DNA of 64,000 bases from Cyanobacteria bacterium FACHB-502. Its GTDB lineage: Bacteria; Cyanobacteriota; Cyanobacteriia; Elainellales; Elainellaceae. This document shows, piece after piece, positions 45,441-54,525 of the stretch. The notes under the pieces are model-generated. The model was not told the DNA's origin. It saw only the letters and a program-made list of their open reading frames with translations, and did no database searches. The DNA lies in contig JACJNZ010000088.1 of the NCBI GenBank assembly GCA_014695325.1, positions 1 to 64,000 of the forward strand. The letters are read 5' to 3'. Every line of letters begins with the position of its first letter. Position 1 is the first letter of the stretch. The position numbers and the translations under genes are program-made.

Positions 45441-47720
45441 TTATGGCTGCGTAATCCGGTAGTAGCGAGTTGCTCCCCCATACCGATCGTATTCCCCGTC
45501 AAAATTGCCGTTTGAATTCCAGTTAAAGGTTGCACCAGAAGAGGAATTCGATCGCACCTGACTACAGCCATTGTTCATACAGATACCAATGTGTCGCTGA
45601 TCCTTCGCGATCACGATGTCGCCTGCCTGCGCCTGCCCCTGTCCAACTTGCTGCCCACGACCGTTTTGAAGCGAAGACTCAACAGATGGCACATAATTAG
45701 GGTTGTTGCCCAGAGGACGAATTCCCGCATTCGAGAGAACGCGATTGACTGCCCAGGCACAGGCTTCTCGACCACTCCTGGGACCAGATGCGCTGCTAAA
45801 GCTACCCATGTGCTGCACCGACTGCATGATTCGCTGGTTCGCTTCGCCTGCTGGAACCGATCCACCTGCTCCACCACCCGGCGCAGCCGTTGAGCAAATC
45901 ACACCACTACCAATATCTGACCCTGACCCACCAGAGCGAACTAATCCTGCTTTAATTCGATTGGCAGCAGCTCCAATTTCTTCCCAGCGGTCTGTCCCGT
46001 TTACCTGCTGTCGGGCACAGCGATAATCGACTCTTCCACCCCCAATACACTCGGCGATTGGGCGACCCTGCCCGTACCAACCCTCTTTCATCCCCCGGCA
46101 CAACGCTTGCGCGGCGATGTCCGACTGCTGCAATCGACGATCGCTCATCCCCCCATACGCAGGCAGTCCCAGTTCACGAAAGACGCGCTCCTTATTGCCA
46201 CACCACGTCACTTGAACCATGCCTTCGCCTGATCCGCATTCGTCATACATGGGGTCACCATACTCGCGCATGGTGCGGAAGTGGTCGGTTTCGTGCTGCG
46301 CGGTGGCAATGATATAAGCAAGCTGATCACTATCCGTCACACCTGCCTCAGCACAGGCTTTCATGATGTAGGGAACCATGTCCATTGCGCCCTCACGGGA
46401 TGCCGGATCAACCGATGCGATCGCTGCTTTTGTAGCTCCATCCAGCTTGGAAGGATCGACCGTGCAGGTGCGTCCGTCTCCGCCGCCACCGCCGCCCAGG
46501 ATGCTAGAGTCAAACTGGGTCATGGGCGGAAAGCCCCCGCCTTTTTTAGCTCTGGTTGGCGTGGAAGATTCTGTAGTGGGGGGTTCTGGTGTGATCAGTC
46601 CGACAAAAATCGGATCATCGCGGTGATAGGTCATGAACGGGATGGGTCCGATGAAATAGGGCGTACAGCCCCAGTCGTCGCAGTAGCGAGCAAACAGAGC
46701 AGTGGTCACGCTATCAGTCGTTTCATCCGGTTCCCAGACAACCACCTTGAACGTATCGCCAAACGGCAACCGTCCGGTTGGCTCTTTACCGTTGTTCACC
46801 CACTTGTACGCGCCGTGCCCCCCTTCAACTTCCTGGTACTTGCCCGAAATCCACTGCACTCCCTCCATCGGAGACTGTGCCGTTCGCCCCACGTTCTCTG
46901 CATCATCGAGTTCGATATAGGCGCAGTCATCCGGGTTGCCGATCGTACAGGGCACACGAAATCCCATCACATCAGAACCCGAAATCGTATTGGTACGCTC
47001 CGATTCTTCGGGTCCGTGAACAAAATCAACTCGCATGATACCACCACCAGCCAGGGGAGGCGCACCGGGAAATGAACCCATCGGCAGCTTGTTGAGTCCC
47101 GGCACTTCTGTAAGCGTGGTTTTCTCCCATCCGTCCAGCTTGGAAATCGGCAGCTTATCGGCTCCGGGCAGGCTGTCGATCGAAAACTGGCTTAGATCAA
47201 CGTCATCCAGATTAAGCTGACTCAACTCAGGATAATCCTGAAGCAGTTGACTTAAGGAAGCCTCCTGAAGCTGGCCTGGATTCAGCGATGCCTTCTCACT
47301 GAACAAAGATTGCAGAACTGGCAAATCCCTCATTGAGAATTGCCCCAGTTCTGGCATTGCCTCCAGCAAACTGCCTACGCTCTGCGTTGCTAGAGGCGCA
47401 AAGTTCTCGATCGAAGTGCCGGACAAATCCTGACCCAGAGCTTCAGAAATCGTGTTGATCGAAAGGGATTGAGGCAGCAGCGATTGAATATCACCTAACC
47501 GTAGAAACTGGTCAGGTGTTTGGCCCGTAGCCCATTGGCGAGTGCCATCATCTAGATCAATAGAGCCACTGCTATTAATGGCAGGCAAATCCGAAAAACT
47601 AAGCTGCGACAAATCATCAGGAACCGCAAGGGCTGGAAAGTTTAACACCAGCAGAAGGAAAACGCTGATAATGAAGCAGATGACGCTTTGATAAATTAGC
47701 CGACAAAAATTTGACAGCAT
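45441..47720 (-). CDS. Secreted peptidoglycan hydrolase-like protein, two domains
   Basis: 759 residues. Signal peptide/TM at 12-32. The first 250 residues hold Leu-rich short repeats (LSQLNLDDVDLSQFSIDSLP), then a beta-rich middle. A lysozyme/GH19 chitinase-like domain lies around 440-600: YIIATAQHETDHFRTMREYG with the catalytic Glu near 477. A C-terminal NlpC/CHAP-like domain from about 640 has Cys in REACAWAVNRVL near 652 and His in DQRHIGICMN. Cutting glycan and peptide bonds together suits a VirB1-type enzyme opening the wall for a transfer channel (inference). Close in order and C-terminal sequence to 48421. Confidence 0.88.
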   Translation of the reverse strand: MLSNFCRLIYQSVICFIISVFLLLVLNFPALAVPDDLSQLSFSDLPAINSSGSIDLDDGTRQWATGQTPDQFLRLGDIQSLLPQSLSINTISEALGQDLSGTSIENFAPLATQSVGSLLEAMPELGQFSMRDLPVLQSLFSEKASLNPGQLQEASLSQLLQDYPELSQLNLDDVDLSQFSIDSLPGADKLPISKLDGWEKTTLTEVPGLNKLPMGSFPGAPPLAGGGIMRVDFVHGPEESERTNTISGSDVMGFRVPCTIGNPDDCAYIELDDAENVGRTAQSPMEGVQWISGKYQEVEGGHGAYKWVNNGKEPTGRLPFGDTFKVVVWEPDETTDSVTTALFARYCDDWGCTPYFIGPIPFMTYHRDDPIFVGLITPEPPTTESSTPTRAKKGGGFPPMTQFDSSILGGGGGGDGRTCTVDPSKLDGATKAAIASVDPASREGAMDMVPYIMKACAEAGVTDSDQLAYIIATAQHETDHFRTMREYGDPMYDECGSGEGMVQVTWCGNKERVFRELGLPAYGGMSDRRLQQSDIAAQALCRGMKEGWYGQGRPIAECIGGGRVDYRCARQQVNGTDRWEEIGAAANRIKAGLVRSGGSGSDIGSGVICSTAAPGGGAGGSVPAGEANQRIMQSVQHMGSFSSASGPRSGREACAWAVNRVLSNAGIRPLGNNPNYVPSVESSLQNGRGQQVGQGQAQAGDIVIAKDQRHIGICMNNGCSQVRSNSSSGATFNWNSNGNFDGEYDRYGGATRYYRITQP

Positions 47721-47772
47721 AGAGAATGAATGAAGAGAGAAAACAGAATCGGGTCATACAAAAGAAAAATGA

Positions 47773-48408
47773 TTAGTCTTTGTCTTTCAAAACGCGCTCG
47801 ATCTGGTTCGTCACGCTGTAATGTCCACCCGTATTGCAGAGCAGGAATTGCTTTACAGCCGTTTCGCTTTCAACCTGATGAATTTGCAGGCAGGGATGAT
47901 TGTTAAGAGACTGTCCGGCTGCAGCAATCAGGGGAATATTCGGCGGCAGGTTGGGCTGAAGATAGGTTTTTAGAAAAGCGTTAGAGCCGGACTTATCGTA
48001 AATCGCATACAGGCAACCGCCAGTGCCACATAGCTCTAGCTGATTAAAATTCAAGACAACGACATCCTCGATCGCGACTGCACGGACACGATCGATTTGC
48101 TCATCATTCGGCTGGGTCAGTGTAGAGTTTTCGATTAGCAGTGCGCCCACCTGCTCACGGCTAAACACTTGGGTTGCATCCCGCCAGGTCATTCCCCCGG
48201 TTGCCGAACAGCTCCACAGAAAAAAGCAGGTGATCGCCAGGAAAATGGTAATTCCCAGACGAAAGAAATAAGCTGCCTTGCTGAGCCACAAAGGAGCAGG
48301 TTCGTCTTCAACCAGGACCGGGGAAGAGGAGTCCGGCGTTACCTTGGTCGAGGGATTAGCTTGGATTGTTGCATCGGGTGATGATGAGGAATGAAGCGAG
48401 TCCTCCAT
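47773..48408 (-). CDS. Single-TM protein between the hydrolases, unknown
   Basis: 211 residues. Acidic N-tail, one TM (about 47-68, ITIFLAITCFFLWSC), then an extracytoplasmic part with Cys in ELCGTGGCLYAIYD and QFLLCNTGG. No family recognised. Located between two hydrolase paralogues with small gaps; co-transcribed. Confidence 0.7.
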   Translation of the reverse strand: MEDSLHSSSSPDATIQANPSTKVTPDSSSPVLVEDEPAPLWLSKAAYFFRLGITIFLAITCFFLWSCSATGGMTWRDATQVFSREQVGALLIENSTLTQPNDEQIDRVRAVAIEDVVVLNFNQLELCGTGGCLYAIYDKSGSNAFLKTYLQPNLPPNIPLIAAAGQSLNNHPCLQIHQVESETAVKQFLLCNTGGHYSVTNQIERVLKDKD

Positions 48409-48420
48409 ATTGGATGTCTC

Positions 48421-50661
48421 CTATGGCTGAGTGATGCGGTAGATTGTTGAGTCATTCAGTTTCCCGTCAAAGTCGCGGCTTGAATCCCATCCAAACGACT
48501 TGAGAGTTCCGTTATTCGAGCGCACGGTCTGACATCCCTCGTCCAGGCAGATGCCAATGTGCCTGCCCTTTGCAGCGATGACGATATCACCTGCCTCTGC
48601 TTGGTCAGGGGCAACCTCCGCCCCACGCCCATTGCGTAATTCGGACTCGATCGACGGGATGTAGTTGGGATGCTCACCTAAAGAGCGAATCCCAGCCTGC
48701 GAAAGCACCTGATTCACTGCCAAGGCTGCTGACTCCTTTCCCTTCCCAGGACTGGAAGCCGTACTGAACTTACCCAGGCGTGAAAGGGTTGATGCAATCT
48801 GAGCCGTAGGAGTTTGTGCCGCTGACTGCGATCGCAAGTCATCCACGCTGCACTGCAAGCCAACGCCACCACCCTGCGCCTCGTAATTTAATCGGGACTC
48901 TACTCCGTACTGCTTAAGGGTTAAACCCTTTAACCCAACAACAGTATCACCGCCGATCGCAGCAGCCGTTCCTCCGGCTGACATTTGAGCCACACGCTCG
49001 ATTAATCGGTTGTCCTGCCAGGTCGTTCCTGCCTGTGGCTCAACCTGCGCTTGAGCAAGTTTCAGCAGAGATTTAGTGTTGTCCGTTAAGACCTGGGTTT
49101 GTAGCTCTGGCGGAAAATATTGCAGCAGTTCTGCGGGTTTAGGTTTCTTGCCAGAGGCGATCGCCTCTAGCCAATCTTTGCCGCCTGGTTTTGCGGTGAT
49201 GGCTGACTGAACAGATTCAGTATTGCTCGGTAGCTGGTACTGCCCCAGGAGTCGCCCACATTGTCCGTCATGGCAAACAAATAGCCCAACACTGGTCGGT
49301 TCAGACGGCTCAGAATCAACGGCAGCGATCGCGCTGGTGAGAGTGCTAACGCTGATGCCGCCAACACTCTCACCTGTACAGCGACCTGGGTTCACGTTTT
49401 CATAGCTGCTGGTCGCTAGCGGCAGGACAGGTAGGCTGGAAGAATCGCCAGAGTTTTCACTGTCTGCGCCAACCACAATCGAGCTGCCCACTGGGTAGCG
49501 GAGGAAAGGAACTGAGAACTGATTGTACGGACTACAGGACTCACGGGCACAAATGCGAAACACCAGAGCCGAGCTTACGGTTTGTCCATCAATTTGGGTC
49601 AGCACTTGCTTGAAAGCTGCTCCAAAGGGATGCCGTCCGGTTGGCTCATAGCCAGGATCAAAGCCCAATGAAGACGGCAGAAATTGCAGTGCCCCGTAAC
49701 CGCCAGGAACAGACTGACTTGACCCCAGCACCCACTGCTTACCTGATAGTTGATGCAGATCGCGCTCCTGTCGAGACTGCCTTCTTGTCATGGGCGATGG
49801 CTCTACGGAATCTGCAAGAACAAGTCCTGTACAGGACTTGGAAACGATCGAATTTCGCTCAGGACAGGAAACATGAAACCCAATCTGACTGCTGCCTGTC
49901 ACGGTTTTAGAAATTACCTGCGATGTGCCCATTGACTCAATCCGGGCGACTCTTGGAGCATCGTTCAGAATGGGCTGCGGCATCTGGGTCAGAGGAACCT
50001 CGCTCAATCCCGGAATATCAGCGAACGACTGTTGCTGCCATCCAGCAAAGGCAAGTAAAGGGGTCGCGGCTGCGTTGGGAAGATCGCTCAAGTGAAACTG
50101 CTTTAGGCGATCGCCCAAATCGGCAAGCGATCGCTTTGCCACATCGAGTTGGCTTACAACCATTGCGACCGTGCGGGCATCATCACCGTCTGCATTAACC
50201 AAGGCGGCGATCGGAGCCACTTCGCGCACCGGAAAGTTTTTGAGATAGGGAATGCTTTGAACGAGCTGCGGCAATGGCTGTGAGGTGAGCAGATTAAAGC
50301 GAGAAAGCTGCACCTGATCAGGGGTAAATTCAACAATTTGCCCAATCTGCTCAACTGAGAATTGTCCAGATCCGAGACTGGGTACATCTCCCAGTCGCAG
50401 TACCGTTGCCAGAGCATCTCCCGCTTTCCACTGACGATCCACAGGCAATCCTGCTGCTGCATCCGAGGCAACTTTGCCGCCTACGGTCACTTTTCCCAGG
50501 TTGGTAAGACTGATCTGATTAAAGTCAATGCTGGTTAGCCCCTGATCGTTCAGGTTAAATTCCTGGTCGAACGTTTGAGCCGCAGCCGGAGTTCCCCAGC
50601 TAAAACTCAAGCAACCTGCCAGCATCGTTGCCAAAACACAGCCTTTGAGAAATTGACGCAT
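48421..50661 (-). CDS. Secreted hydrolase paralogue, likely inactive
   Basis: 746 residues from ATG 50661 (RBS GGAGG at correct distance; ATG 50670 lies too close). Signal peptide with a possible lipobox (MLAGC). Same Leu-rich N-terminal layout (ILRLGDVPSL, ADLGDRLKQFHLSDLP) and the same C-terminal domain as the 45441 protein: NQVLSQAGIRSLGEHPNYIP, GDIVIAAKGRHIGICLDEGC. But the position of the catalytic Cys is Ala (GKESAALAVNQ against REACAWAVNR), and the lysozyme-like domain with HET is not found. It may bind wall or partner proteins instead of cutting. Confidence 0.85.
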   Translation of the reverse strand: MRQFLKGCVLATMLAGCLSFSWGTPAAAQTFDQEFNLNDQGLTSIDFNQISLTNLGKVTVGGKVASDAAAGLPVDRQWKAGDALATVLRLGDVPSLGSGQFSVEQIGQIVEFTPDQVQLSRFNLLTSQPLPQLVQSIPYLKNFPVREVAPIAALVNADGDDARTVAMVVSQLDVAKRSLADLGDRLKQFHLSDLPNAAATPLLAFAGWQQQSFADIPGLSEVPLTQMPQPILNDAPRVARIESMGTSQVISKTVTGSSQIGFHVSCPERNSIVSKSCTGLVLADSVEPSPMTRRQSRQERDLHQLSGKQWVLGSSQSVPGGYGALQFLPSSLGFDPGYEPTGRHPFGAAFKQVLTQIDGQTVSSALVFRICARESCSPYNQFSVPFLRYPVGSSIVVGADSENSGDSSSLPVLPLATSSYENVNPGRCTGESVGGISVSTLTSAIAAVDSEPSEPTSVGLFVCHDGQCGRLLGQYQLPSNTESVQSAITAKPGGKDWLEAIASGKKPKPAELLQYFPPELQTQVLTDNTKSLLKLAQAQVEPQAGTTWQDNRLIERVAQMSAGGTAAAIGGDTVVGLKGLTLKQYGVESRLNYEAQGGGVGLQCSVDDLRSQSAAQTPTAQIASTLSRLGKFSTASSPGKGKESAALAVNQVLSQAGIRSLGEHPNYIPSIESELRNGRGAEVAPDQAEAGDIVIAAKGRHIGICLDEGCQTVRSNNGTLKSFGWDSSRDFDGKLNDSTIYRITQP

Positions 50662-50662
50662 A

Positions 50663-52300
50663 TCAGACATCCTCCACAGCCGGATGGCGAGGCACGACGA
50701 TAAAGCTTGGAGTCGTCGCCGTTCGCGCTGCATTCTCGTCAATGCCCATCAATTGCTGCGGCGGACGGGCGAAGATCGAAGTATCTGCGCTGGAAACGGG
50801 CTTGGCATAATCCGCTTTGTTCAGAATCGCCGCGATTTGATTACTGATGTCGCGTTGAGCGGTTGCAGGAACAAACTGCTCGCGCTCAATCACCAAATCT
50901 TGCAGTTGGGCGATCGGCAGATCGCTTTCAATGCCGCCTGAGCGCATCTGGTCGAAATAAGCTTTGTCGGCAACACGCTTCACCGCTTTCCCAATCTCAT
51001 CCGGGCTACAGCCGCGATACTCTCGCAAGAGCGTTCGCCATTCGGCTTCCGTGAAGCTGTAGCGGAAATATTTTTGTAAGTGCAGATTGAAAATTTGGTA
51101 CATCGCGCCGTCATGCGGCATTCCAAAGAAATGCGTATAGTCAAATCGGCGCACCATTTCTGGAGGCAGCATCTCCAGGCGATTGATTGTGGCAAACATG
51201 ATAACGGGTTCAGTATGGTCCTGCATCCAGGACAGCAATCGACCCGCAAGTTTGCCTGATACTCCGCCTTCTGCGCTGGAATTCCACCCTAAAAAGGCTT
51301 TCTCAAACTCGTCAAAAAATAAGATGGCTGTGCCAATTCGCCCCACGAAGTTGAGCAGGTAATCCAGATTGGACATCGATTCGCGGATGGTTGAACCAAT
51401 CAGCTTGTTCCAGTCACAGGCAACCAGGGTCGCGCCGATGTGTTTAGCGGCAAGCTTGGCAACCAGGGATTTTCCTGTGCCGGGAATCCCCCATAGCAGG
51501 ACGGCACGAGGCGGTCTGAGGTTGCGCTGTTCGGCTTCAGGTTGCAGCAAAAGCCGGATCTTCTCTAAGGTTTCGTAGAGCAGATCCAGTCCCCCCGCGT
51601 ACTGCACATCTGGCTCAGGTAGAAGCGTAATACCGCGCCCTTGAAGCTTTTTGGTCTTGTACTGCATCACATAGTCGGTCAGACTACCAGTCGTCGGAGA
51701 GACTGCAACTCCACGATTCAGCACTAGATCGATTTCACCTCGCGGCAGTCCGGCACAAGCTTGTACTAGCGATCTCTGCTGATTGGGGTCATGATCAATG
51801 CGGGAAATCGCGGCAAGCGAAGTTTTGATTTGTTGAGCAACCTCGCTGCGAGTGGGCAGCGGAATTTCCAGCACTGACATCAGTGGATGAAGGCTCAGGG
51901 GGATGTCGAAATAGTCATCCACCAGCACGACGAACTGATTGCCCTGGCTCTGCTGCTGCAAATCGTAGTAGGCATTGCGAATTTCAAAGCTCCGGGTCGG
52001 GTTGTCTTCAAGATCCCCAATAATTCCCTCAATCAGGAAAATGCCTGGTTGGTTGATCTGCACCACAAAAGGCAGAACTGCCCCATTAATAGAATGAGCG
52101 GTTGGAGACAGTCCCTTGCCGTCGCTTCGTTGCACCTGCTGAATCTCAGAATATGCAGGATTCCAGAAGAACAGGGGCAGATTTATCTCTGCCGCAAACT
52201 GAGCAAATTGCCGTAGCAGGTAGGGGCGATCGCAAACCGCGCATTGGACAGCAGTGACGACATCACCGTTCTGGACAAGCTGCTTCCATCCATTCAGCAT
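50663..52300 (-). CDS. Ycf46-like AAA+ ATPase
   Basis: 545 residues. N-terminal about 240 residues: alpha/beta domain with WNPAYSEIQQV and VVLVDDYFDIP as in Ycf46-type proteins. AAA+ core: Walker A WGIPGTGKSLVAK near 273, Walker B AILFFDEFEKAF near 330, SRH MFATINRLEMLPPEMVRRFD near 385, with two arginines. Lid and C-terminal tail. Ycf46 is a chromosomal cyanobacterial/plastid protein linked to CO2 adaptation; here it lies in a transfer-type cluster, with its stop overlapping the next gene's upstream ATG, so it probably has an assembly or remodelling role. Confidence 0.9.
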   Translation of the reverse strand: MLNGWKQLVQNGDVVTAVQCAVCDRPYLLRQFAQFAAEINLPLFFWNPAYSEIQQVQRSDGKGLSPTAHSINGAVLPFVVQINQPGIFLIEGIIGDLEDNPTRSFEIRNAYYDLQQQSQGNQFVVLVDDYFDIPLSLHPLMSVLEIPLPTRSEVAQQIKTSLAAISRIDHDPNQQRSLVQACAGLPRGEIDLVLNRGVAVSPTTGSLTDYVMQYKTKKLQGRGITLLPEPDVQYAGGLDLLYETLEKIRLLLQPEAEQRNLRPPRAVLLWGIPGTGKSLVAKLAAKHIGATLVACDWNKLIGSTIRESMSNLDYLLNFVGRIGTAILFFDEFEKAFLGWNSSAEGGVSGKLAGRLLSWMQDHTEPVIMFATINRLEMLPPEMVRRFDYTHFFGMPHDGAMYQIFNLHLQKYFRYSFTEAEWRTLLREYRGCSPDEIGKAVKRVADKAYFDQMRSGGIESDLPIAQLQDLVIEREQFVPATAQRDISNQIAAILNKADYAKPVSSADTSIFARPPQQLMGIDENAARTATTPSFIVVPRHPAVEDV

Positions 52301-52303
52301 GAC

Positions 52304-52963
52304 CTACTCCTGAAGTTTGCGTTTGTTAGGGGGTTGAGTCCACAAAAAGCAGTAGCCGCTAGTTACTGTGCGATTGCCTAAACGAATCGAACCTAACTCG
52401 TCGCGAACTCGCGCCTCACACTTGCCGTTCATTAAGTCCGGGTTCCAGTCAAAAAGCTGCCGCGCATAGCGACCTTCCTTGCTTTGTCCCCAGTTCAAAG
52501 CTGTAACCTCAGCCGCTGTCAGTCCCCGTCCATCCATCTGCACTAGCCAGCGCGATGCGCCAAAGCCAGAGAGCGCACCGACGAGCAACAGGGTCAACAT
52601 TATAAATCCGGCTCCGATCAGAGATTTATAGGTCACTACGTTTTTGGCTTCATTGCCTTTAGCGATCGCAGCACCCACCAATTGATCAACGGTCTTGGCA
52701 ATATCCTGTTTCATGCCTGCCAGTGCCGCCTTTTCGTAGCCACCGTACTCTAATCGCAGCCTTTCAAAACAGTCATTAAACGTCTGTCTCAGGTCGTTGG
52801 GAGCTTGGTTAAGCAAGACCTGAACGGTAGAGTTAGCCACCATCAGCAGAAATAGCGGGTCGCTTTCCCGCAGCCCTGACTCATGAACGACACTCATCAC
52901 CTTTGCACGAGTGGCAGCGTCCTGTCCCTCTAATAATTTTTCAAGCAGCTTGTTTTCTTTCAT
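52304..52963 (-). CDS. Membrane protein, possible DUF6753
   Basis: 219 residues. Helical N-half (LLEKLLEGQDAATRAKVMSV, DLRQTFNDCFERLRLEYGGY), TM near 115-135 (SLIGAGFIMLTLLLVGALSG), then a small extracytoplasmic Cys-bearing tail. This resembles DUF6753-type cyanobacterial plasmid proteins, from memory and unsure. Precedes the AAA+ gene by 3 bp, so both are co-expressed; a dyad array sits upstream of its start. Confidence 0.65.
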   Translation of the reverse strand: MKENKLLEKLLEGQDAATRAKVMSVVHESGLRESDPLFLLMVANSTVQVLLNQAPNDLRQTFNDCFERLRLEYGGYEKAALAGMKQDIAKTVDQLVGAAIAKGNEAKNVVTYKSLIGAGFIMLTLLLVGALSGFGASRWLVQMDGRGLTAAEVTALNWGQSKEGRYARQLFDWNPDLMNGKCEARVRDELGSIRLGNRTVTSGYCFLWTQPPNKRKLQE

Positions 52964-53012
52964 AGCAATTTATTTTCTGCCTAGCTCTGGATCAGGTCTT
53001 GGACAGAGATAT

Positions 53013-53091
53013 TTAGACTAGGATTTGAATTTAAGTCTAATTAAGTCAAACTCAAATGAAATAATTAGACTTAATTTTTAGTGCTAGTCTA
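53013..53091 (-). promoter_or_regulatory. Four TTAGACT half-sites upstream of 52963
   Basis: TTAGACTA (53013), AGTCTAA (53034), TTAGACT (53065) and TAGTCTA (53085) alternate in orientation. The middle two are part of a perfect 13-bp inverted repeat TTAAGTCTAATTA (53031-53043) / TAATTAGACTTAA (53062-53074). AT-rich, only about 60-130 bases before the start of the 52963 gene. Likely operator/promoter of the downstream genes. Confidence 0.65.
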
Positions 53092-53092
53092 G

Positions 53093-54052
53093 TTAACTGA
53101 AGGTGGGCGACTCAGGCTCCGCACCCGGAGTGGGTGGAATGGCAACCGATTCCCCTTTTTCCTTAGATTTCCGTTTAGCCCCTGTCGATAATTTATTAGC
53201 TGTCGATGCTTCTAGCTGTTTTGCATGGAACGCAGGCAAATCAAGCGTGAAGATCTGGTTTATAACTTCTGTTGCCCTTTCAGCAAAGGTTTTGACGCGC
53301 TGTGCCTCAATCCACCTGCGCTCAGTCATAAACGCCTCAACGCCTGCTTCATAGGTGAGGTTGTGCTTATCCAGGTAAAATTGCTCCTCGCTGCCCAAAA
53401 CAGGAAAATCGCGAATACACACCAGATTAGCGGCAGCATCAATCTTTAACTCAGGGTTGCCGCTAATTTTTTGATAGAGCGGTTCTCTCTCTAAATATGC
53501 GAAACTCTTGCTGTTTAACCTTCCCTCATTACGAACAACAATATGGGGAAGTTTGCCATCCAGCATCTCGATCGACTCTGCCAGCAGCCGGATTGAGGCG
53601 TAGCACCCATCAGTCACAAACCAGTGGTAAAGGTCAATATTTTGATCCTGGCAAAGCTGAACTAAATTGACCGAGTGCATCCAGCGAGCTAGGGCAGAAT
53701 TGGTTTCGGCTGGGAGATTCACCAGAACGCACTGTTTTTCAACGGCTTGCTGAAAAATAACGTCAGGTTCACTGTATTTGCGGGGATCATCACTGAGCGA
53801 GATCGTAACGGCATCTGTAATTTTGCCGCCTTCAAAGCCACCGTAAACTCTACCGACATCCCCAATCGTGATATCAGCTTCAACCAGACTAAATTGCTGC
53901 TGTTTTTGGGTGAGGTATTCTGCTAAGTGACGAGAGAGAAAAGTCTTGCCGACTCCTCCTTTACGACCACCTACTAAGTGAATTTGTGAAGGAACGGATA
54001 TGGTTGAAGCAGGAGCTTCCGAAGGGACAGGCTGTGCGACTGGAGGATTCAT
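53093..54052 (-). CDS. MinD/ParA-like ATPase
   Basis: 319 residues. Deviant Walker A GGRKGGVGKTFLSRHLA near 28, Walker A' SLVEADITIGDVGR, then a long divergent middle (no clear DTPP Walker B; VLVNLPAETNS replaces it) and a basic C-tail (KLSTGAKRKSKEKGES). Belongs to the SIMIBI class but differs from the parA at 29452. Third position in a parM-parR-like operon, so could link partition with transfer or position the transfer apparatus, as VirC1 does for conjugation (inference). Confidence 0.85.
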   Translation of the reverse strand: MNPPVAQPVPSEAPASTISVPSQIHLVGGRKGGVGKTFLSRHLAEYLTQKQQQFSLVEADITIGDVGRVYGGFEGGKITDAVTISLSDDPRKYSEPDVIFQQAVEKQCVLVNLPAETNSALARWMHSVNLVQLCQDQNIDLYHWFVTDGCYASIRLLAESIEMLDGKLPHIVVRNEGRLNSKSFAYLEREPLYQKISGNPELKIDAAANLVCIRDFPVLGSEEQFYLDKHNLTYEAGVEAFMTERRWIEAQRVKTFAERATEVINQIFTLDLPAFHAKQLEASTANKLSTGAKRKSKEKGESVAIPPTPGAEPESPTFS

Positions 54053-54081
54053 TTTTGATTAAAAAGAAGTAAAAATGCTCA

Positions 54082-54525
54082 TCAAGTAGAACGACTAGGA
54101 GCAAACCCTAACATTCGATCAATCGAGTCCAAATCCACTGATGGGGACGGGGGTGGAATAATTTCATCAGGCTCTGGCTCGTCATCGTGGTTGTCGTAGT
54201 CATGGTCGTCACTATTCTCCAGACTACGGTTTAAAATTGAAGGAGAGTCTGTTTTTTCAGCGCTGGGCTTAATCCCAGCAAGCTGCTCGATTTCGTAGAT
54301 GTAGCCTCGAAGTTTGCCAATACACTCCAGCGCAATGGCTCGATTGAGCTTGCCTTCCTCATCCAGTGCAGCAGGAGAGAATCGGGCTTTGAGTAGTTCT
54401 TTCAAAACATCCGGCAGTGCATAACCGTGACGCTCTAGATAGTCCAGCACCAAGGCAAAATGCTGGTCTTTGCTGTACCTGAATCGAAGTCGGATGTTGA
54501 ATAGAGATGAGGAGTTTGAATTCAT
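54082..54525 (-). CDS. ParR-like DNA-binding adaptor
   Basis: 147 residues. The N-terminal 50 (IRLRFRYSKDQHFALVLDYLERHGYAL) could form a ribbon-helix-helix strand plus helices; the middle is helical and the C-terminal tail is very acidic (DDHDYDNHDDEPEPDE). Size, position directly after an actin-like gene (ATGA overlap) and the upstream repeat array fit a ParR. Assignment is by context more than sequence. Confidence 0.6.
   Translation of the reverse strand: MNSNSSSLFNIRLRFRYSKDQHFALVLDYLERHGYALPDVLKELLKARFSPAALDEEGKLNRAIALECIGKLRGYIYEIEQLAGIKPSAEKTDSPSILNRSLENSDDHDYDNHDDEPEPDEIIPPPSPSVDLDSIDRMLGFAPSRST

Noticed and set aside
46281-47075. 264-codon plus-strand frame opposite the hydrolase gene.
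   Set aside because: Antisense shadow of a gene with clear domains.
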